In this document: positions 1 through 9,664 of the stretch, piece after piece
Numbering within the stretch: position 1 is the stretch's first letter
Layout: every line of letters starts with the position of its first letter
Assembly: GCA_003354135.1 (NCBI GenBank)
Contig: PIVK01000003.1
Span: 1-64,000 of the forward strand
Direction of reading: 5' to 3'
Length of the DNA stretch: 64,000 bases
Origin: Rhodospirillales bacterium
Lineage (GTDB): Bacteria > Pseudomonadota > Alphaproteobacteria > Rhodospirillales > GLO-3
The notes under the pieces: model-generated
Told to the model about the DNA's origin: nothing
The model's database searches: none
Seen by the model: only the letters and a program-made list of their open reading frames with translations
Position numbers and translations under genes: made by a program

Positions 1-57
1 TAGAATATTTAAAGCATCATTAAAATAATTATACCATATCTATTTGCTTGGGTATGA

Positions 58-88
58 TTGGACTTGTCCGGTGTGGGGCTACTATACT
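58..88 (+). promoter_or_regulatory. possible promoter of rpoH
   Basis: A TTGGAC box at 58-63 is followed after 18-19 bases by CTATACT (82-88), in the AT-rich leader about 90 bases before the rpoH start. Spacing is slightly long. This is a pattern match only. I see no convincing heat-shock (sigma-32) promoter. Confidence 0.3.
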
Positions 89-174
89 TCAACTTCTTGA
101 TACGGAGAGAGTGGGGACACCTGATCGAATCTGCGGTTTCGATGAAAGGTATTTAAGATGAAAGGTACAAGACG

Positions 175-1065
175 ATGTCCACCATGGCTTTTCCGGCAGA
201 AATCTCTCCACACGCCAATCTTTCCCGCTATCTGCAGAGCATCCGCAAGTTCCCTGTCCTGTCTCTGGAGGATGAGCGGGGGCTGGCACGGCGCTGGCGC
301 GACCATCAGGACCACGAGGCGGGCCACAGGCTGGTGACCAGCCATTTGCGCCTGGTGGCCAAGATCGCCATGGGCTACCGCGGCTACGGGCTTCCTGTTG
401 GCGAACTCATTGGCGAAGGCAACGTGGGTGTAGTGCAGGCGGTGAAGCGGTTCGATCCCGAGCGTGGCTTCCGTCTCTCCACCTACGCTATGTGGTGGAT
501 CCGGGCCGCCATCCAGGGATACATCCTGCGCTCCTGGTCACTGGTCAAGATGGGCACCACGACGGCTCAGAAGAGGCTGTTTTTCAATCTACGCCGGCTC
601 AAGGGCGAGATGAAGGCCATTGACGAGGGCGACCTGCACCCCGAACAGGCGGCGAGCATTGCCGACAAACTATGTGTGTCGGAAGTGGACGTGGTGGACA
701 TGAACAGCCGCCTCGCGGGCCCCGACAGTTCCCTCAATGTCGCCATGCGCGGGGAAGGTGAAGGCGAATGGCAGGATTGGTTGGTCGAAGAGAGCGACGA
801 TCAGGAGACGACCGTCGCCGCGAGCCAAGAGCTTAGAGGCCGTCGCCGCCTATTGGCTGATGCCATGGAGGGTTTGAACGAACGGGAGCGACACATCTTC
901 GACGAGCGCCGTCTTAAGGACAAGCCGGTAACCCTCGAGATTCTCTCGCAGCAGCACGGGATCTCGCGCGAACGTGTGCGCCAGATCGAAATTCAGGCTT
1001 TCGAGAAGGTCCAGATCTCGGTGCGCATCGCCTCCGGCAAGGAAGAATGCATCGCCGTTCACTGA
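175..1065 (+). CDS. rpoH: RNA polymerase sigma-32 factor RpoH
   Basis: Alternative sigma factor that directs RNA polymerase to heat-shock promoters. The 296-residue length is normal for the family. Region 2 is clear (residues ~75-115, including GELIGEGNVG and STYAMWWIRAAIQ). The RpoH-specific box QKRLFFNLRR is at residues 132-141. A region 4.2 helix-turn-helix (GISRERVRQIE) lies near the C terminus. The start at 175 has a GAAAGG ribosome site about 10 bases upstream; an in-frame ATG at 184 is also possible. It is followed by a strong terminator. Many alphaproteobacteria carry several rpoH paralogs, so this may be one of two or more. Confidence 0.93.
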   Translation: MSTMAFPAEISPHANLSRYLQSIRKFPVLSLEDERGLARRWRDHQDHEAGHRLVTSHLRLVAKIAMGYRGYGLPVGELIGEGNVGVVQAVKRFDPERGFRLSTYAMWWIRAAIQGYILRSWSLVKMGTTTAQKRLFFNLRRLKGEMKAIDEGDLHPEQAASIADKLCVSEVDVVDMNSRLAGPDSSLNVAMRGEGEGEWQDWLVEESDDQETTVAASQELRGRRRLLADAMEGLNERERHIFDERRLKDKPVTLEILSQQHGISRERVRQIEIQAFEKVQISVRIASGKEECIAVH

Positions 1066-1094
1066 CCGGTAGCATTGATGGGCAGGATACGGAG

Positions 1095-1125
1095 CCGGGG
1101 CCCCCGAGGGCCCCGGTTTCTTGTT
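1095..1125 (+). terminator. rho-independent terminator after rpoH
   Basis: Perfect 9-bp stem CCGGGGCCC / GGGCCCCGG with a 4-base loop, followed by TTTCTTGTT, 30 bases after the rpoH stop codon. It also separates rpoH from the convergent minus-strand gene. Confidence 0.8.
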
Positions 1126-1175
1126 GCCGTCAATCCGCCATTCCGTTGGAGCGTCACTCCCGGAGCGGCGTTCAG

Positions 1176-1676
1176 TCAGTCTCCCGACGTGCTCTTGGCG
1201 ACGTCCTCGCCCCATTCCTCGATGATATGGCGTTGGCTGGTGCGAAGGTTGGCGACTCGCCGTTGCGCCATTACTGTCAGCACCGAGACCACCACCGGCG
1301 GAATGACCGAAAACAGCGCCCAGCCCAAAACCGCTACGCCATACATCACCACCAGGGAGAAGACGTCGGTCAGGATTCCCAGCGCTGATCCGATGCTGTG
1401 GTAGCCGTCCCATAACTCTAGCACATGGGGGAATACACCGCAGAAATTGAGTCCGCCGACGCTAAAAGCGGCGTATTTCTGCTGAGTTCGGTCGATGAAG
1501 TAGGCGACGATGGTCGGCAGCATGCCGAAGAACAGCAACATGACGGTCGGCAGTGCAACCAGGACCAGCAGAACAAAGATGATCACCAGACCGATAAAAG
1601 TCGTCGGGGACAGGCGCTTCCTGCCGCCGCCCTGTACCGTAGCGTTGGGTTGCGTTTGTTGCCTTTGTTTTGCCAT
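1176..1676 (-). CDS. small integral membrane protein, function unknown
   Basis: 166 residues. A polar N terminus is followed by a hydrophobic pair (residues ~24-62) and a second hydrophobic stretch (~100-135), so probably three or four membrane segments, then a short polar tail. I do not recognise a family. It lies 16 bases downstream of the protein-kinase-like gene on the same strand, which suggests one operon and perhaps one membrane complex, since that partner ends in its own membrane anchor. Confidence 0.7.
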   Translation of the reverse strand: MAKQRQQTQPNATVQGGGRKRLSPTTFIGLVIIFVLLVLVALPTVMLLFFGMLPTIVAYFIDRTQQKYAAFSVGGLNFCGVFPHVLELWDGYHSIGSALGILTDVFSLVVMYGVAVLGWALFSVIPPVVVSVLTVMAQRRVANLRTSQRHIIEEWGEDVAKSTSGD

Positions 1677-1692
1677 AGCGTTCCGTTCCCCC

Positions 1693-3735
1693 TCACCAGA
1701 ACTTGAGCAGGAATATGATCACGATAGCGATCATCGTCAGGACAATCGAAGTCATGGCCGATGTTTGTTGGCCCACTTTTAACATGGACCCGGCATTGGC
1801 CGTGTCGCCGGTTTCGATCTTTTCAATCTCTGCCTCTGCCTCCCGGAACTGCTGGCAGGCGACTTTGAAGGCGTTGACGTCCTGGCGGCGGTTTTCCGGA
1901 TTATCGATCAGGTCGAAAAGGTCGGGAAGGCTACCTTGGCGGACCAGCTTGGGGATTTCCCGCTCCATCTCACGCCGTGTGGTCCGGCTGTGGTACGTGT
2001 TGATGGCTGGTTGCAGCATTCCGCCAAGCCAGCTCGACAATCCGTAGAGCGGCTCGGTCCTGAGCCGCCACTGAAGGAAAGCGAGCAGGCTCAGGATACC
2101 GATGAGCACCGTCTCTTCTTTCTCATCAGAAAGTGCCTTCAGGTGGGGGGCGATGTCTTCGCTGAATCGCCCCGCGATGAAGGCGGCGATGTGGTGGTCC
2201 ATGGGCACTGTCTTGGCGGTGGCTGATTTTGCCGCCTCGTCCAGAGCCGGCAGCAAGTCGCCGATTTCGGCGACGTAGCTGTTGATGACGAGCGGGCTCT
2301 GGCAGGTTATTTCACTGTTGAGTTCATAGAGGCAGCGCTCGATCCCGTAGCCCATATCGTTGGTCTTGAGAAACGTCTTGATCTGGGAGAGGTCTCTCTC
2401 GATCAGCGTATACTCGGGACTGTAATCGACTTGCTGGCTGATCCAGAACTGAGGAAGCTCGTAGTTTAAAATCTCGGACGAAATCTTATTGTTTCCCTGG
2501 CGTAGCAGTTCCACGGCGATCATTGGCCCGAAGCCGTCCGGTAGGAAGTTCTGCCCCTTGTAACGTACGGGTCCAGAGGGATCCAGGAGGATGCAGGACT
2601 TGGCGACGAGATAATCGTCGCTGCCGCCCGGCCCGTGCTTGTGGCTATCGGATTCTTTGGCAAACGACGCGATCATGTCGGCTGCGGTCGGCAGGTTCAT
2701 ATTGCGCTTGAGCCAGGTGTGGAAGTGCTCATCCTTTAGGGTTCGGGCAGCCTCGCGTACATTGCGGCTGAAGGCCTGGGCCAGGGTTCCCGTCGTGATA
2801 TGCTGCCGTTCGGCAAAGGGGAACGGTTTATCGGCCCTGTTGACGGCCCGCTTCTGGATCGGTGTCATTTGGCGGCCGTTTGTCCAGAGATCCAGAGCCT
2901 CCAGGCTCCAGCGCGCGTCACCGTCATCGGTCAGCAGACCGCGTAGCGGCTCCAACATGCTGAGGGGGACCCGGGCATTGCCGCAGATTGTGGCATAGGT
3001 TCCTTGCTCGACCTTGCCCGCGAGCAGGTCATCTTCCTCCATATTCTCCACCGGGCTGAAACCGAGAAGGAGATAGACCGACGTAACACCAAGTGCATAA
3101 AGATCGTCACGGATGCTGCCGGTCCCGCGTCCCGCGGGCGAGGCCATACCTCTTTCGATGGGTTCGTAAATCACCGGCTGATCGAATCCGGGGGGTGACG
3201 TCACACAATCGCCGAGAACCACTTCCTGCTTCTTCTCATCGAGCCAGAAAAGGTTGGTAGGGCGGATATTGCGATGGCTGACGCTGCGCACTCCCAGGTC
3301 CTGTAATGCGGTGAGCACGGGTTCGATGACCCGGTGTGCGAAATCATATTCGTTGATGTGGGAAATCTTCTTGGCGTCCACCGGAACCACCCGCCCGCCT
3401 TCGGGCTGCTCGTAAACGACGCCCATACAGACTTGATTCGATGGAGGCCAGAATAGGGTTCCCCATTCGACCATCAGCATGAGACCGCGGACGCTGACCC
3501 CCTTGAGCTGTACCATAACCTGGGTCCGGGCCGGCAGACCCGGCATACAGATAAGGGCAAACAATCTGCGTCCCGGTTCGCGACGGTCTTCGACGGCGTA
3601 GGCTTTAGCGGACGGTGTATCGAAATCGGACAGCGGTGCGCCGGCGTCGATAAAGAACCGGTCGGCGAGAACGACCGGTCCCGCGGCTACACGGGCCTCG
3701 GGCTTATTTCCGGTTTCCTGCGGCGCTTCTGCCAT
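1693..3735 (-). CDS. tail-anchored protein-kinase-like (probable pseudokinase) protein
   Basis: 680 residues. Residues ~120-290 look like a eukaryotic-type kinase C-lobe. SHRNIRPTNLFW (153-164) stands where HRDxKxxN is expected, DCV (176-178) stands where DFG is expected, and RDDLYALG (209-216) matches the helix-F segment. The catalytic-loop Asp is Asn156. No clear VAIK lysine or glycine loop is visible in the N-terminal part. The middle (~300-560) is unassigned. The extreme C terminus is a 20-residue hydrophobic helix ending LLKFW, a tail anchor that would leave the bulk in the cytoplasm. It is followed by a small membrane protein gene. A catalytic role is doubtful; a nucleotide-binding or scaffold role is inference. 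Confidence 0.75.
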   Translation of the reverse strand: MAEAPQETGNKPEARVAAGPVVLADRFFIDAGAPLSDFDTPSAKAYAVEDRREPGRRLFALICMPGLPARTQVMVQLKGVSVRGLMLMVEWGTLFWPPSNQVCMGVVYEQPEGGRVVPVDAKKISHINEYDFAHRVIEPVLTALQDLGVRSVSHRNIRPTNLFWLDEKKQEVVLGDCVTSPPGFDQPVIYEPIERGMASPAGRGTGSIRDDLYALGVTSVYLLLGFSPVENMEEDDLLAGKVEQGTYATICGNARVPLSMLEPLRGLLTDDGDARWSLEALDLWTNGRQMTPIQKRAVNRADKPFPFAERQHITTGTLAQAFSRNVREAARTLKDEHFHTWLKRNMNLPTAADMIASFAKESDSHKHGPGGSDDYLVAKSCILLDPSGPVRYKGQNFLPDGFGPMIAVELLRQGNNKISSEILNYELPQFWISQQVDYSPEYTLIERDLSQIKTFLKTNDMGYGIERCLYELNSEITCQSPLVINSYVAEIGDLLPALDEAAKSATAKTVPMDHHIAAFIAGRFSEDIAPHLKALSDEKEETVLIGILSLLAFLQWRLRTEPLYGLSSWLGGMLQPAINTYHSRTTRREMEREIPKLVRQGSLPDLFDLIDNPENRRQDVNAFKVACQQFREAEAEIEKIETGDTANAGSMLKVGQQTSAMTSIVLTMIAIVIIFLLKFW

Positions 3736-3765
3736 AGGCTTGTTCCCGTGCCATCTCTTCAGTGT

Positions 3766-3907
3766 CTAGAGCGGATCGCGAGAAATCGAAGCTGCTTCGC
3801 GTCGCCGAATTCTCTCGTGAATCCGCTCTATCATATTGATATAGAGGACGATTCACGAAATTAAGCCGCGTCACGAAGTGACTCGAACTACCCTGGTCAT
3901 GCTCTAG
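3766..3907. repeat. 142-bp palindromic intergenic repeat, copy 1
   Basis: Begins CTAGAGCGGATCGCGAGAAA and ends GCTCTAG, giving a perfect 7-bp terminal inverted repeat. The first half folds by AGAGCGGAT / ATCCGCTCT, and the second half contains a weaker hairpin around CGTCACGAAGTGAC. A second copy lies at 30115-30257 with the same order of parts. The stretch 3736-4066 between the kinase-like gene and purA contains only this element and the 48-bp repeat at 3911-3958. Confidence 0.8.
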
Positions 3908-3910
3908 CGA

Positions 3911-3958
3911 AAGGAATCTAACACTTGGTGCCCACGTTTGACAGTGGCGATGATCTTG
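3911..3958. repeat. 48-bp dispersed repeat, copy 1
   Basis: Begins AAGGAATCTAACACTTGGTG. The same 48 bases recur in the same orientation at 19525-19572 with mismatches only at a few positions. On the minus strand one frame reads KIIATVKRGHQVLDSF; the other copy gives KIVAAVKRGHQVLDSF. The differences are conservative, which suggests a coding fragment of a shared mobile element that I cannot name. Confidence 0.75.
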
Positions 3959-4066
3959 TCGGGATAGGGGGACAAGGCTACGCCTTTCCCACTTCCCCAC
4001 AGGGCCAACAACAGAAGCGGTCAATTCAATTTGTTATCGACAGGCTTTGTGGATGACGGTCCGATG

Positions 4067-5365
<1,299 letters not shown>

Positions 5366-6541
5366 TCAGTCCTCGTTTCCTGAGATTAAGTTTATCACTT
5401 TGCCATCTTTGAAAAGATGGGTGCAATGCATTCTATTGGCTTCGGCCTCGGCATCCACTGTCGAATCGAAGCCGGCGATGGTGCTCCAGCCCTCGCCTCG
5501 CAAGGCTCGACCTGCTTCCAGTGGCGTTTCGGCCGGCAGGAAGACGCGGCGGTCGGGCCGGGGCGAGGGAAGTGCCCGAAGGACGGTATCCATGAAAAGC
5601 GTCAGACCGGTTGCCGCCTCGGCACGGTCAGGGGCCCCCGCCTCGTAGCGTCCGCCGCGTCCCAGTTCACCTTTCACGTCACGGGTGAAAAAAGTGACGG
5701 TCACGCCGGTATGGTATTCAAATCCACGGTTCTCTACCGGGTCGATGGTCAGTGCCACTTGAGGCGCCTGGGCCTTCACACCCTTGGCGACCTCGGCCAG
5801 GACGTCCAGTTCCGTCTTCGCCTCGGTGGGAAGGTCGAGTGCTCTCAACCGTTCCAGCGCTGTCGCCGCCGGTCCCGCCGCGGCCAACATGGCGAGAAGG
5901 ATCTCCACCGTCTTCCCACCTAGGCGGTCGGACAACGCCGAGACCGCCGCCGCGTTCTTACCATCAAGCGCTTCACGCAAAGAAGACAGTGTTTCGGCAT
6001 CGGGATTTTGGGGGGCCAGAAGCGCGGGAACCAAAGTTGGAAGCCCCAGGTCGATCACCAGTTTTTCAATGCCGGCCGCTTCCAGAGCTTCCGCTCCCGC
6101 GACGATGACTTCGATGTCGCCGGCAGGCTCCGGAGCGCCGATAAGTTCGATTCCGGCTTGTCCGAACTGGCGTTCCGTACGCAACTGCGATCCCCTGACG
6201 CGCAGAATCTGCCCGGCATAGCTGAGCCGGAGGGGACGTGGCGCGCGGCCCAGGCGGGTTGTGGCGATACGGGAAATCTGCACGGTGATGTCGGGTCGCA
6301 GTGCCATCATGCGCTGCGAAACTGGATCCATGAGGCGGAACGCATGGGACGCTGTCGCCCGTCCCGAGCCGGAGAACAGGCTCTCCTCGAACTCGAGCAG
6401 CGGCGGTTTGACTCTCTCGTATCCGCGTCCCGCGAAGGACGCCAAGAGGTCTTCCGAGATCCGCGCCTCGAAAGAGGCCCGGGGCGGCAGCCCGTCGCTC
6501 AGGCCCGCGGGCAGCAATGCGGTTTCGGCAAGATCGGTCAT
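5366..6541 (-). CDS. hisZ: ATP phosphoribosyltransferase regulatory subunit HisZ
   Basis: Class II aminoacyl-tRNA-synthetase-like protein that pairs with a short-form HisG to form the first enzyme of histidine synthesis. It keeps the HisRS-type fold signatures: motif 2 MALRPDITVQISRIA near residue 95, then LRLSYAGQILRV, and motif 3 GRGGRYEAG near residue 295. It has no anticodon-binding domain, as expected for HisZ at 391 residues rather than HisRS. No hisG is in the window. It sits directly upstream of purA. Confidence 0.92.
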   Translation of the reverse strand: MTDLAETALLPAGLSDGLPPRASFEARISEDLLASFAGRGYERVKPPLLEFEESLFSGSGRATASHAFRLMDPVSQRMMALRPDITVQISRIATTRLGRAPRPLRLSYAGQILRVRGSQLRTERQFGQAGIELIGAPEPAGDIEVIVAGAEALEAAGIEKLVIDLGLPTLVPALLAPQNPDAETLSSLREALDGKNAAAVSALSDRLGGKTVEILLAMLAAAGPAATALERLRALDLPTEAKTELDVLAEVAKGVKAQAPQVALTIDPVENRGFEYHTGVTVTFFTRDVKGELGRGGRYEAGAPDRAEAATGLTLFMDTVLRALPSPRPDRRVFLPAETPLEAGRALRGEGWSTIAGFDSTVDAEAEANRMHCTHLFKDGKVINLISGNED

Positions 6542-6595
6542 GGGGCGTCGGGATGCGTTCGGTTGGCGTCAACAGATACCCCGGCGGCCGGTTCA

Positions 6596-6866
6596 GCTAA
6601 TACCAAGGTGCGGTGATAATAACTCATAGAGACGGCTTCCCCTGATTTTTGGCTAGGAGCGCGCATCGAAACGATGTGAGGCATCGGGAGATGCGTGCGA
6701 CGCGGTCTAAAAGTCAGGGGAAGCCGCCGTTTCGATCGCTTATACAGCCCGTCGGAGGGCGTCGGGAAACCTTGACGATGCGCCGCATCGCCTGCGTCTT
6801 TCCTCCTACCCGACGGGCTGTATAAGCGATCTCTATGGGTCATTATCACCGCACCTTGGTATTAGC
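6596..6866. mobile_element. 271-bp nested inverted-repeat (MITE-like) element
   Basis: Outer arms 6596-6632 and 6830-6866 are inverted copies matching at 35 of 37 bases; they start GCTAATACCAAGGTGCGGTG. Inside lie two further hairpins. Arms 6633-6650 / 6709-6726 match at 17 of 18 bases, and arms 6735-6755 / 6810-6830 are perfect over 21 bp (ATCGCTTATACAGCCCGTCGG). The whole could fold as a three-way cruciform. No reading frame inside looks real. The remaining bases of the 6542-6956 gap hold nothing else I recognise. Confidence 0.8.
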
Positions 6867-6956
6867 CCGCCAAGGGGAGACGGCCCCGATTAATTACCCG
6901 GAATTGGGCGCAACGGCAAACGGAAAAGCGCCGGGAACCCGAGTTGATGGGCGTCT

Positions 6957-7571
6957 TCAGGGGAGATTGAACGTCTGGCGGCGGACGGTCTGGCCAATGC
7001 TGTTGACCATGGGGGAGAGCATCGCCTTGATGGTGCCCTCCGGATTGCCCGAATGCGTTTCGGCCATGGCCCAGCCCTGCCACAGAATCTGCCGGGCGGC
7101 GCGGTCATCCAGTGTCATGTCGAGGCGGTAGCGGTCCGGGGTGACGATGGCTGTTCCACCCTCACCCTTGTTGAGCAATCCGCCGCTAGTGCTGTCGAAG
7201 AGATTGAGCCGGGCGCGCTGACGGTCGCCACCAACACCGCCGCCACGGGACTCGAGTTCTATCAGCGTCCGCTGCCCACGGTCGGACCAAGCCCCGACTT
7301 CGTCGCGGGTTTCGAAGGTCAGCACCAAATTGGATTCTTTGGCGATGGTGTATCCCTTGTCGCGCAGTACCGTTTCGAGGCTTTGCAGGAGGGCCAGGTT
7401 CTTGTCGGAGTTGTCGAGGGAACGAACCGTAACAGTCTTTCCGGTTTCCGGCATGGGTTTGTAGGCCATGGCATGGAGAGTCGCCTTGCCGGATCCGGAT
7501 CCTTCGGCCCACGTCGGAAGCGCGAACATCGTCAATCCCAAGAGCAAGACGAAAAACCGGAAGAGACGCAT
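6957..7571 (-). CDS. secreted protein, function unknown
   Basis: 204 residues with a clear Sec signal peptide (MRLFRFFVLLLGLTMFALP, then a TWA-EG cleavage site near residue 22). The mature part is a compact alpha/beta sequence with no Cys and a central glycine-rich ESRGGGVGGDRQR loop. It contains VTVRSLDNSDKNLALLQSLE and an ILWQGWA motif resembling periplasmic lipoprotein-type domains, but I cannot name a family. It is the last gene of a minus-strand run with the M1 peptidase and ChaN-like genes, so envelope or periplasmic work is likely. Confidence 0.75.
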   Translation of the reverse strand: MRLFRFFVLLLGLTMFALPTWAEGSGSGKATLHAMAYKPMPETGKTVTVRSLDNSDKNLALLQSLETVLRDKGYTIAKESNLVLTFETRDEVGAWSDRGQRTLIELESRGGGVGGDRQRARLNLFDSTSGGLLNKGEGGTAIVTPDRYRLDMTLDDRAARQILWQGWAMAETHSGNPEGTIKAMLSPMVNSIGQTVRRQTFNLP

Positions 7572-7745
7572 GGGTGCTCCTTTTGCGATAGGATCTGCGA
7601 ACGGAGGAGTATGATGGGCGGCTGGGGCGCGGCTGTCAACAAACGCACTGTCTCCCGCCCCTCCAGGTCATCCTCGATCGCCGCCGCCTGCGTGCTGATC
7701 TTGCGCAGAACGTCCTTCAGATCCACGGTATCATTCGTGAGGCGG

Positions 7746-9659
7746 TCATTCGAAGTGCGCGGTGAGCGGCCCCTCGCCGGGCGGCCAGTTGCCTTTGTCG
7801 ACAGCCTTGGAGCCCTCGAAGACCACGTAGCCGCGCTGCTTATAATGGGGCAACGGGCGCGTCACGGCGGCGAGCGCCGCCTCGTCGTCGGCCTCCACCA
7901 CCACCAGGGGGCGCCCTTTCTGCTCCGTCGCCCAGGCCCGGGCCGTGCCGCGCCCCTCAAGGACGGCCGGGGTCGGGCCCAGGCCCAGCGCCGCCACCTC
8001 GACCGACGTGCCGATGACGAGCAGCGGCAGACCCGGCACCGGGTCTCCGAAGTGCGGCTCGACGTCAAGCATGGCGGCGGCCAGCTCGCGGGCAGTCTTG
8101 CTTGCGGCGACGGCGACCGTCTGCGGGTTCAAGGTCGCGTTGCGGAGGATGGGGGGGCTCTCGGCGGAGGAAAGATGCCGGAACAGGTCGCCCGTCGGGT
8201 CGATCGCGAGTTTGAGAGGCCGGCCCTCCACGGGCAGGTCGAAGCGGCCTTCGGCGCCCTCCAGCCGCACGCTGGTCCGGGTTTCCCCTGTGCCGGTGGT
8301 GATGACCACGGGAACCTTGAGCGCGTAGGCGGGCTCCGTCTGCGAGAGGCTGAAGGCGATCTTCCCTTCCTCGCTCCAGGCGTTGGTGAGTTTGATCTCC
8401 GGCGCGCCGGTGCGGTCCAGCCATTGGGAGAAGAAGGTGCCGAGATCCCGTTTCGATTCCGCTTCGAATGCGCGCCTGAGATCTGTCCATCCCGCGGTCT
8501 TGAAGCGCTTCTCTTGCCAGAACCGACGAATGGCGGCGTCAAAGGTGTCGGTTCCCAGTTCGTCGCGCAGCATGTGGAACACCATGGCTGTCTTGTGATA
8601 GCCGACCACCTGGGAGGCGTCGTGGGTCTTGCCGATGAAACTTTTGAGCGGCCGGTCGCGTTCGGACGGCAGGGCGGCATAGTCGCGCAGCCACTGCAGC
8701 CGCATGTCGCGCGCTGCCTCGGGCGAGGACCTCAACCTGTAGGTATGGTCGGCCATGAAGGTGGTGAGCCCTTCTGACCAGTTGCCGGTGGCATAGTCGA
8801 TGTAGACGCCGTTGCCCCACCAGTTGTGCAGGGTCTCGTGCCCCAGCGAGGTATGGCGGATGAAGGACAGGCGTAGCACCTGGGCGCCGATATAGGTCAT
8901 GCCGGGATAGCCAAAACCGACCGGCAGCGCCCCCGCCACGATATGGAAGGCGGAGAACGGGTAGGCGCCGATCCAATTCTCGTAGAGGTCAATGTACCCC
9001 GCCGTCAGTTCCAGGTACTCGGCGGCCAGGGGTTGGGTTAGCTCGTCGAAATAGGTCCTCAGCAGCACCTTGCCGTGGCGGCGTTCCTCGATTGTCCAAG
9101 GGCCGGCCATGAGCGGCACCGCATCCTGGGGGGTCTCGCTGTCGAAGACGGCGTAATAGCCGGCGGGAGTTTCTTCTTCCCTGGTCAGGCGGCCCGGCAT
9201 CACCGACTTCCATGCGGCGGCGGTGGTGACGGATATCCGGTAGGTGAAGGTGCCCCGCTCGATGTGCGGCAGCCAAGCGGACCCCGCTGGAAGATAGGCG
9301 CCCGTCTCTCCGGCCACCGGGGTGGCGGGGTCCGGGGCCATGGCCCGGTGTCCCCTGGGCAACGGGGCCAAAGGGAACTCATAGCCAAGTTCGATCACAT
9401 GCTTCCCTTCAGGCCCCAGGTCGAGAACGCCATCGGCGGACGCCTGGGGCTCCGTGCCGTCAACCCGCATCGACGAGATAACCGCTCCCGGAGCAAGCCT
9501 GATGTGCAAAGGTCCGCCGCCGGTAACGGCAATGCGGTCGATGACCTGCACCAGACGGTTGCCGATATCGAATGAGACATGGGCGTCATGATGGGGGGTC
9601 GCGTCGGCGACGGCCGGCAGGGCAACGAGGGCAAGCAGAAAGAGAAGTGTGCGAACCAA
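7746..9659 (-). CDS. secreted M1-family (gluzincin) zinc metallopeptidase
   Basis: 637 residues with an N-terminal signal peptide (MVRTLLFLLALVALPAVADA). The zinc site HETLH is at 274-278, followed 18 residues later by the third ligand Glu297 in NWSEGLTTF, the HExxH-x18-E arrangement of aminopeptidase-N relatives. A GFGYPGMTYIG stretch takes the place of the usual GxMEN substrate motif. The C-terminal third is beta-rich. It is therefore a periplasmic M1-like peptidase of the variant group rather than classical PepN. The upstream gene ends 5 bases before this start, so co-transcription is likely. Confidence 0.85.
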   Translation of the reverse strand: MVRTLLFLLALVALPAVADATPHHDAHVSFDIGNRLVQVIDRIAVTGGGPLHIRLAPGAVISSMRVDGTEPQASADGVLDLGPEGKHVIELGYEFPLAPLPRGHRAMAPDPATPVAGETGAYLPAGSAWLPHIERGTFTYRISVTTAAAWKSVMPGRLTREEETPAGYYAVFDSETPQDAVPLMAGPWTIEERRHGKVLLRTYFDELTQPLAAEYLELTAGYIDLYENWIGAYPFSAFHIVAGALPVGFGYPGMTYIGAQVLRLSFIRHTSLGHETLHNWWGNGVYIDYATGNWSEGLTTFMADHTYRLRSSPEAARDMRLQWLRDYAALPSERDRPLKSFIGKTHDASQVVGYHKTAMVFHMLRDELGTDTFDAAIRRFWQEKRFKTAGWTDLRRAFEAESKRDLGTFFSQWLDRTGAPEIKLTNAWSEEGKIAFSLSQTEPAYALKVPVVITTGTGETRTSVRLEGAEGRFDLPVEGRPLKLAIDPTGDLFRHLSSAESPPILRNATLNPQTVAVAASKTARELAAAMLDVEPHFGDPVPGLPLLVIGTSVEVAALGLGPTPAVLEGRGTARAWATEQKGRPLVVVEADDEAALAAVTRPLPHYKQRGYVVFEGSKAVDKGNWPPGEGPLTAHFE

Positions 9660-9664
9660 GGCCG

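Noticed and set aside
91-125. CTTGATA-type heat-shock promoter before rpoH
   Set aside because: The -10 half (CCCCAT-like) is missing at a usable distance.
3704-4024. 106-residue frame upstream of the kinase-like gene
   Set aside because: Lies across the two repeats and shares only repeat-encoded residues (CQTWAPSVRF) with the rnr upstream frame.
7532-7726. 64-residue minus-strand frame between the M1 peptidase and secreted-protein genes
   Set aside because: GTG start without a ribosome site, and it overlaps the signal-peptide coding region of the next gene. The first 30 residues look protein-like, so a decayed gene is possible but unsupported.
7053-8777. 574-codon plus-strand frame opposite the M1 peptidase
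   Set aside because: Antisense shadow in GC-rich DNA; no family motif, and the minus strand holds a clear zinc peptidase.
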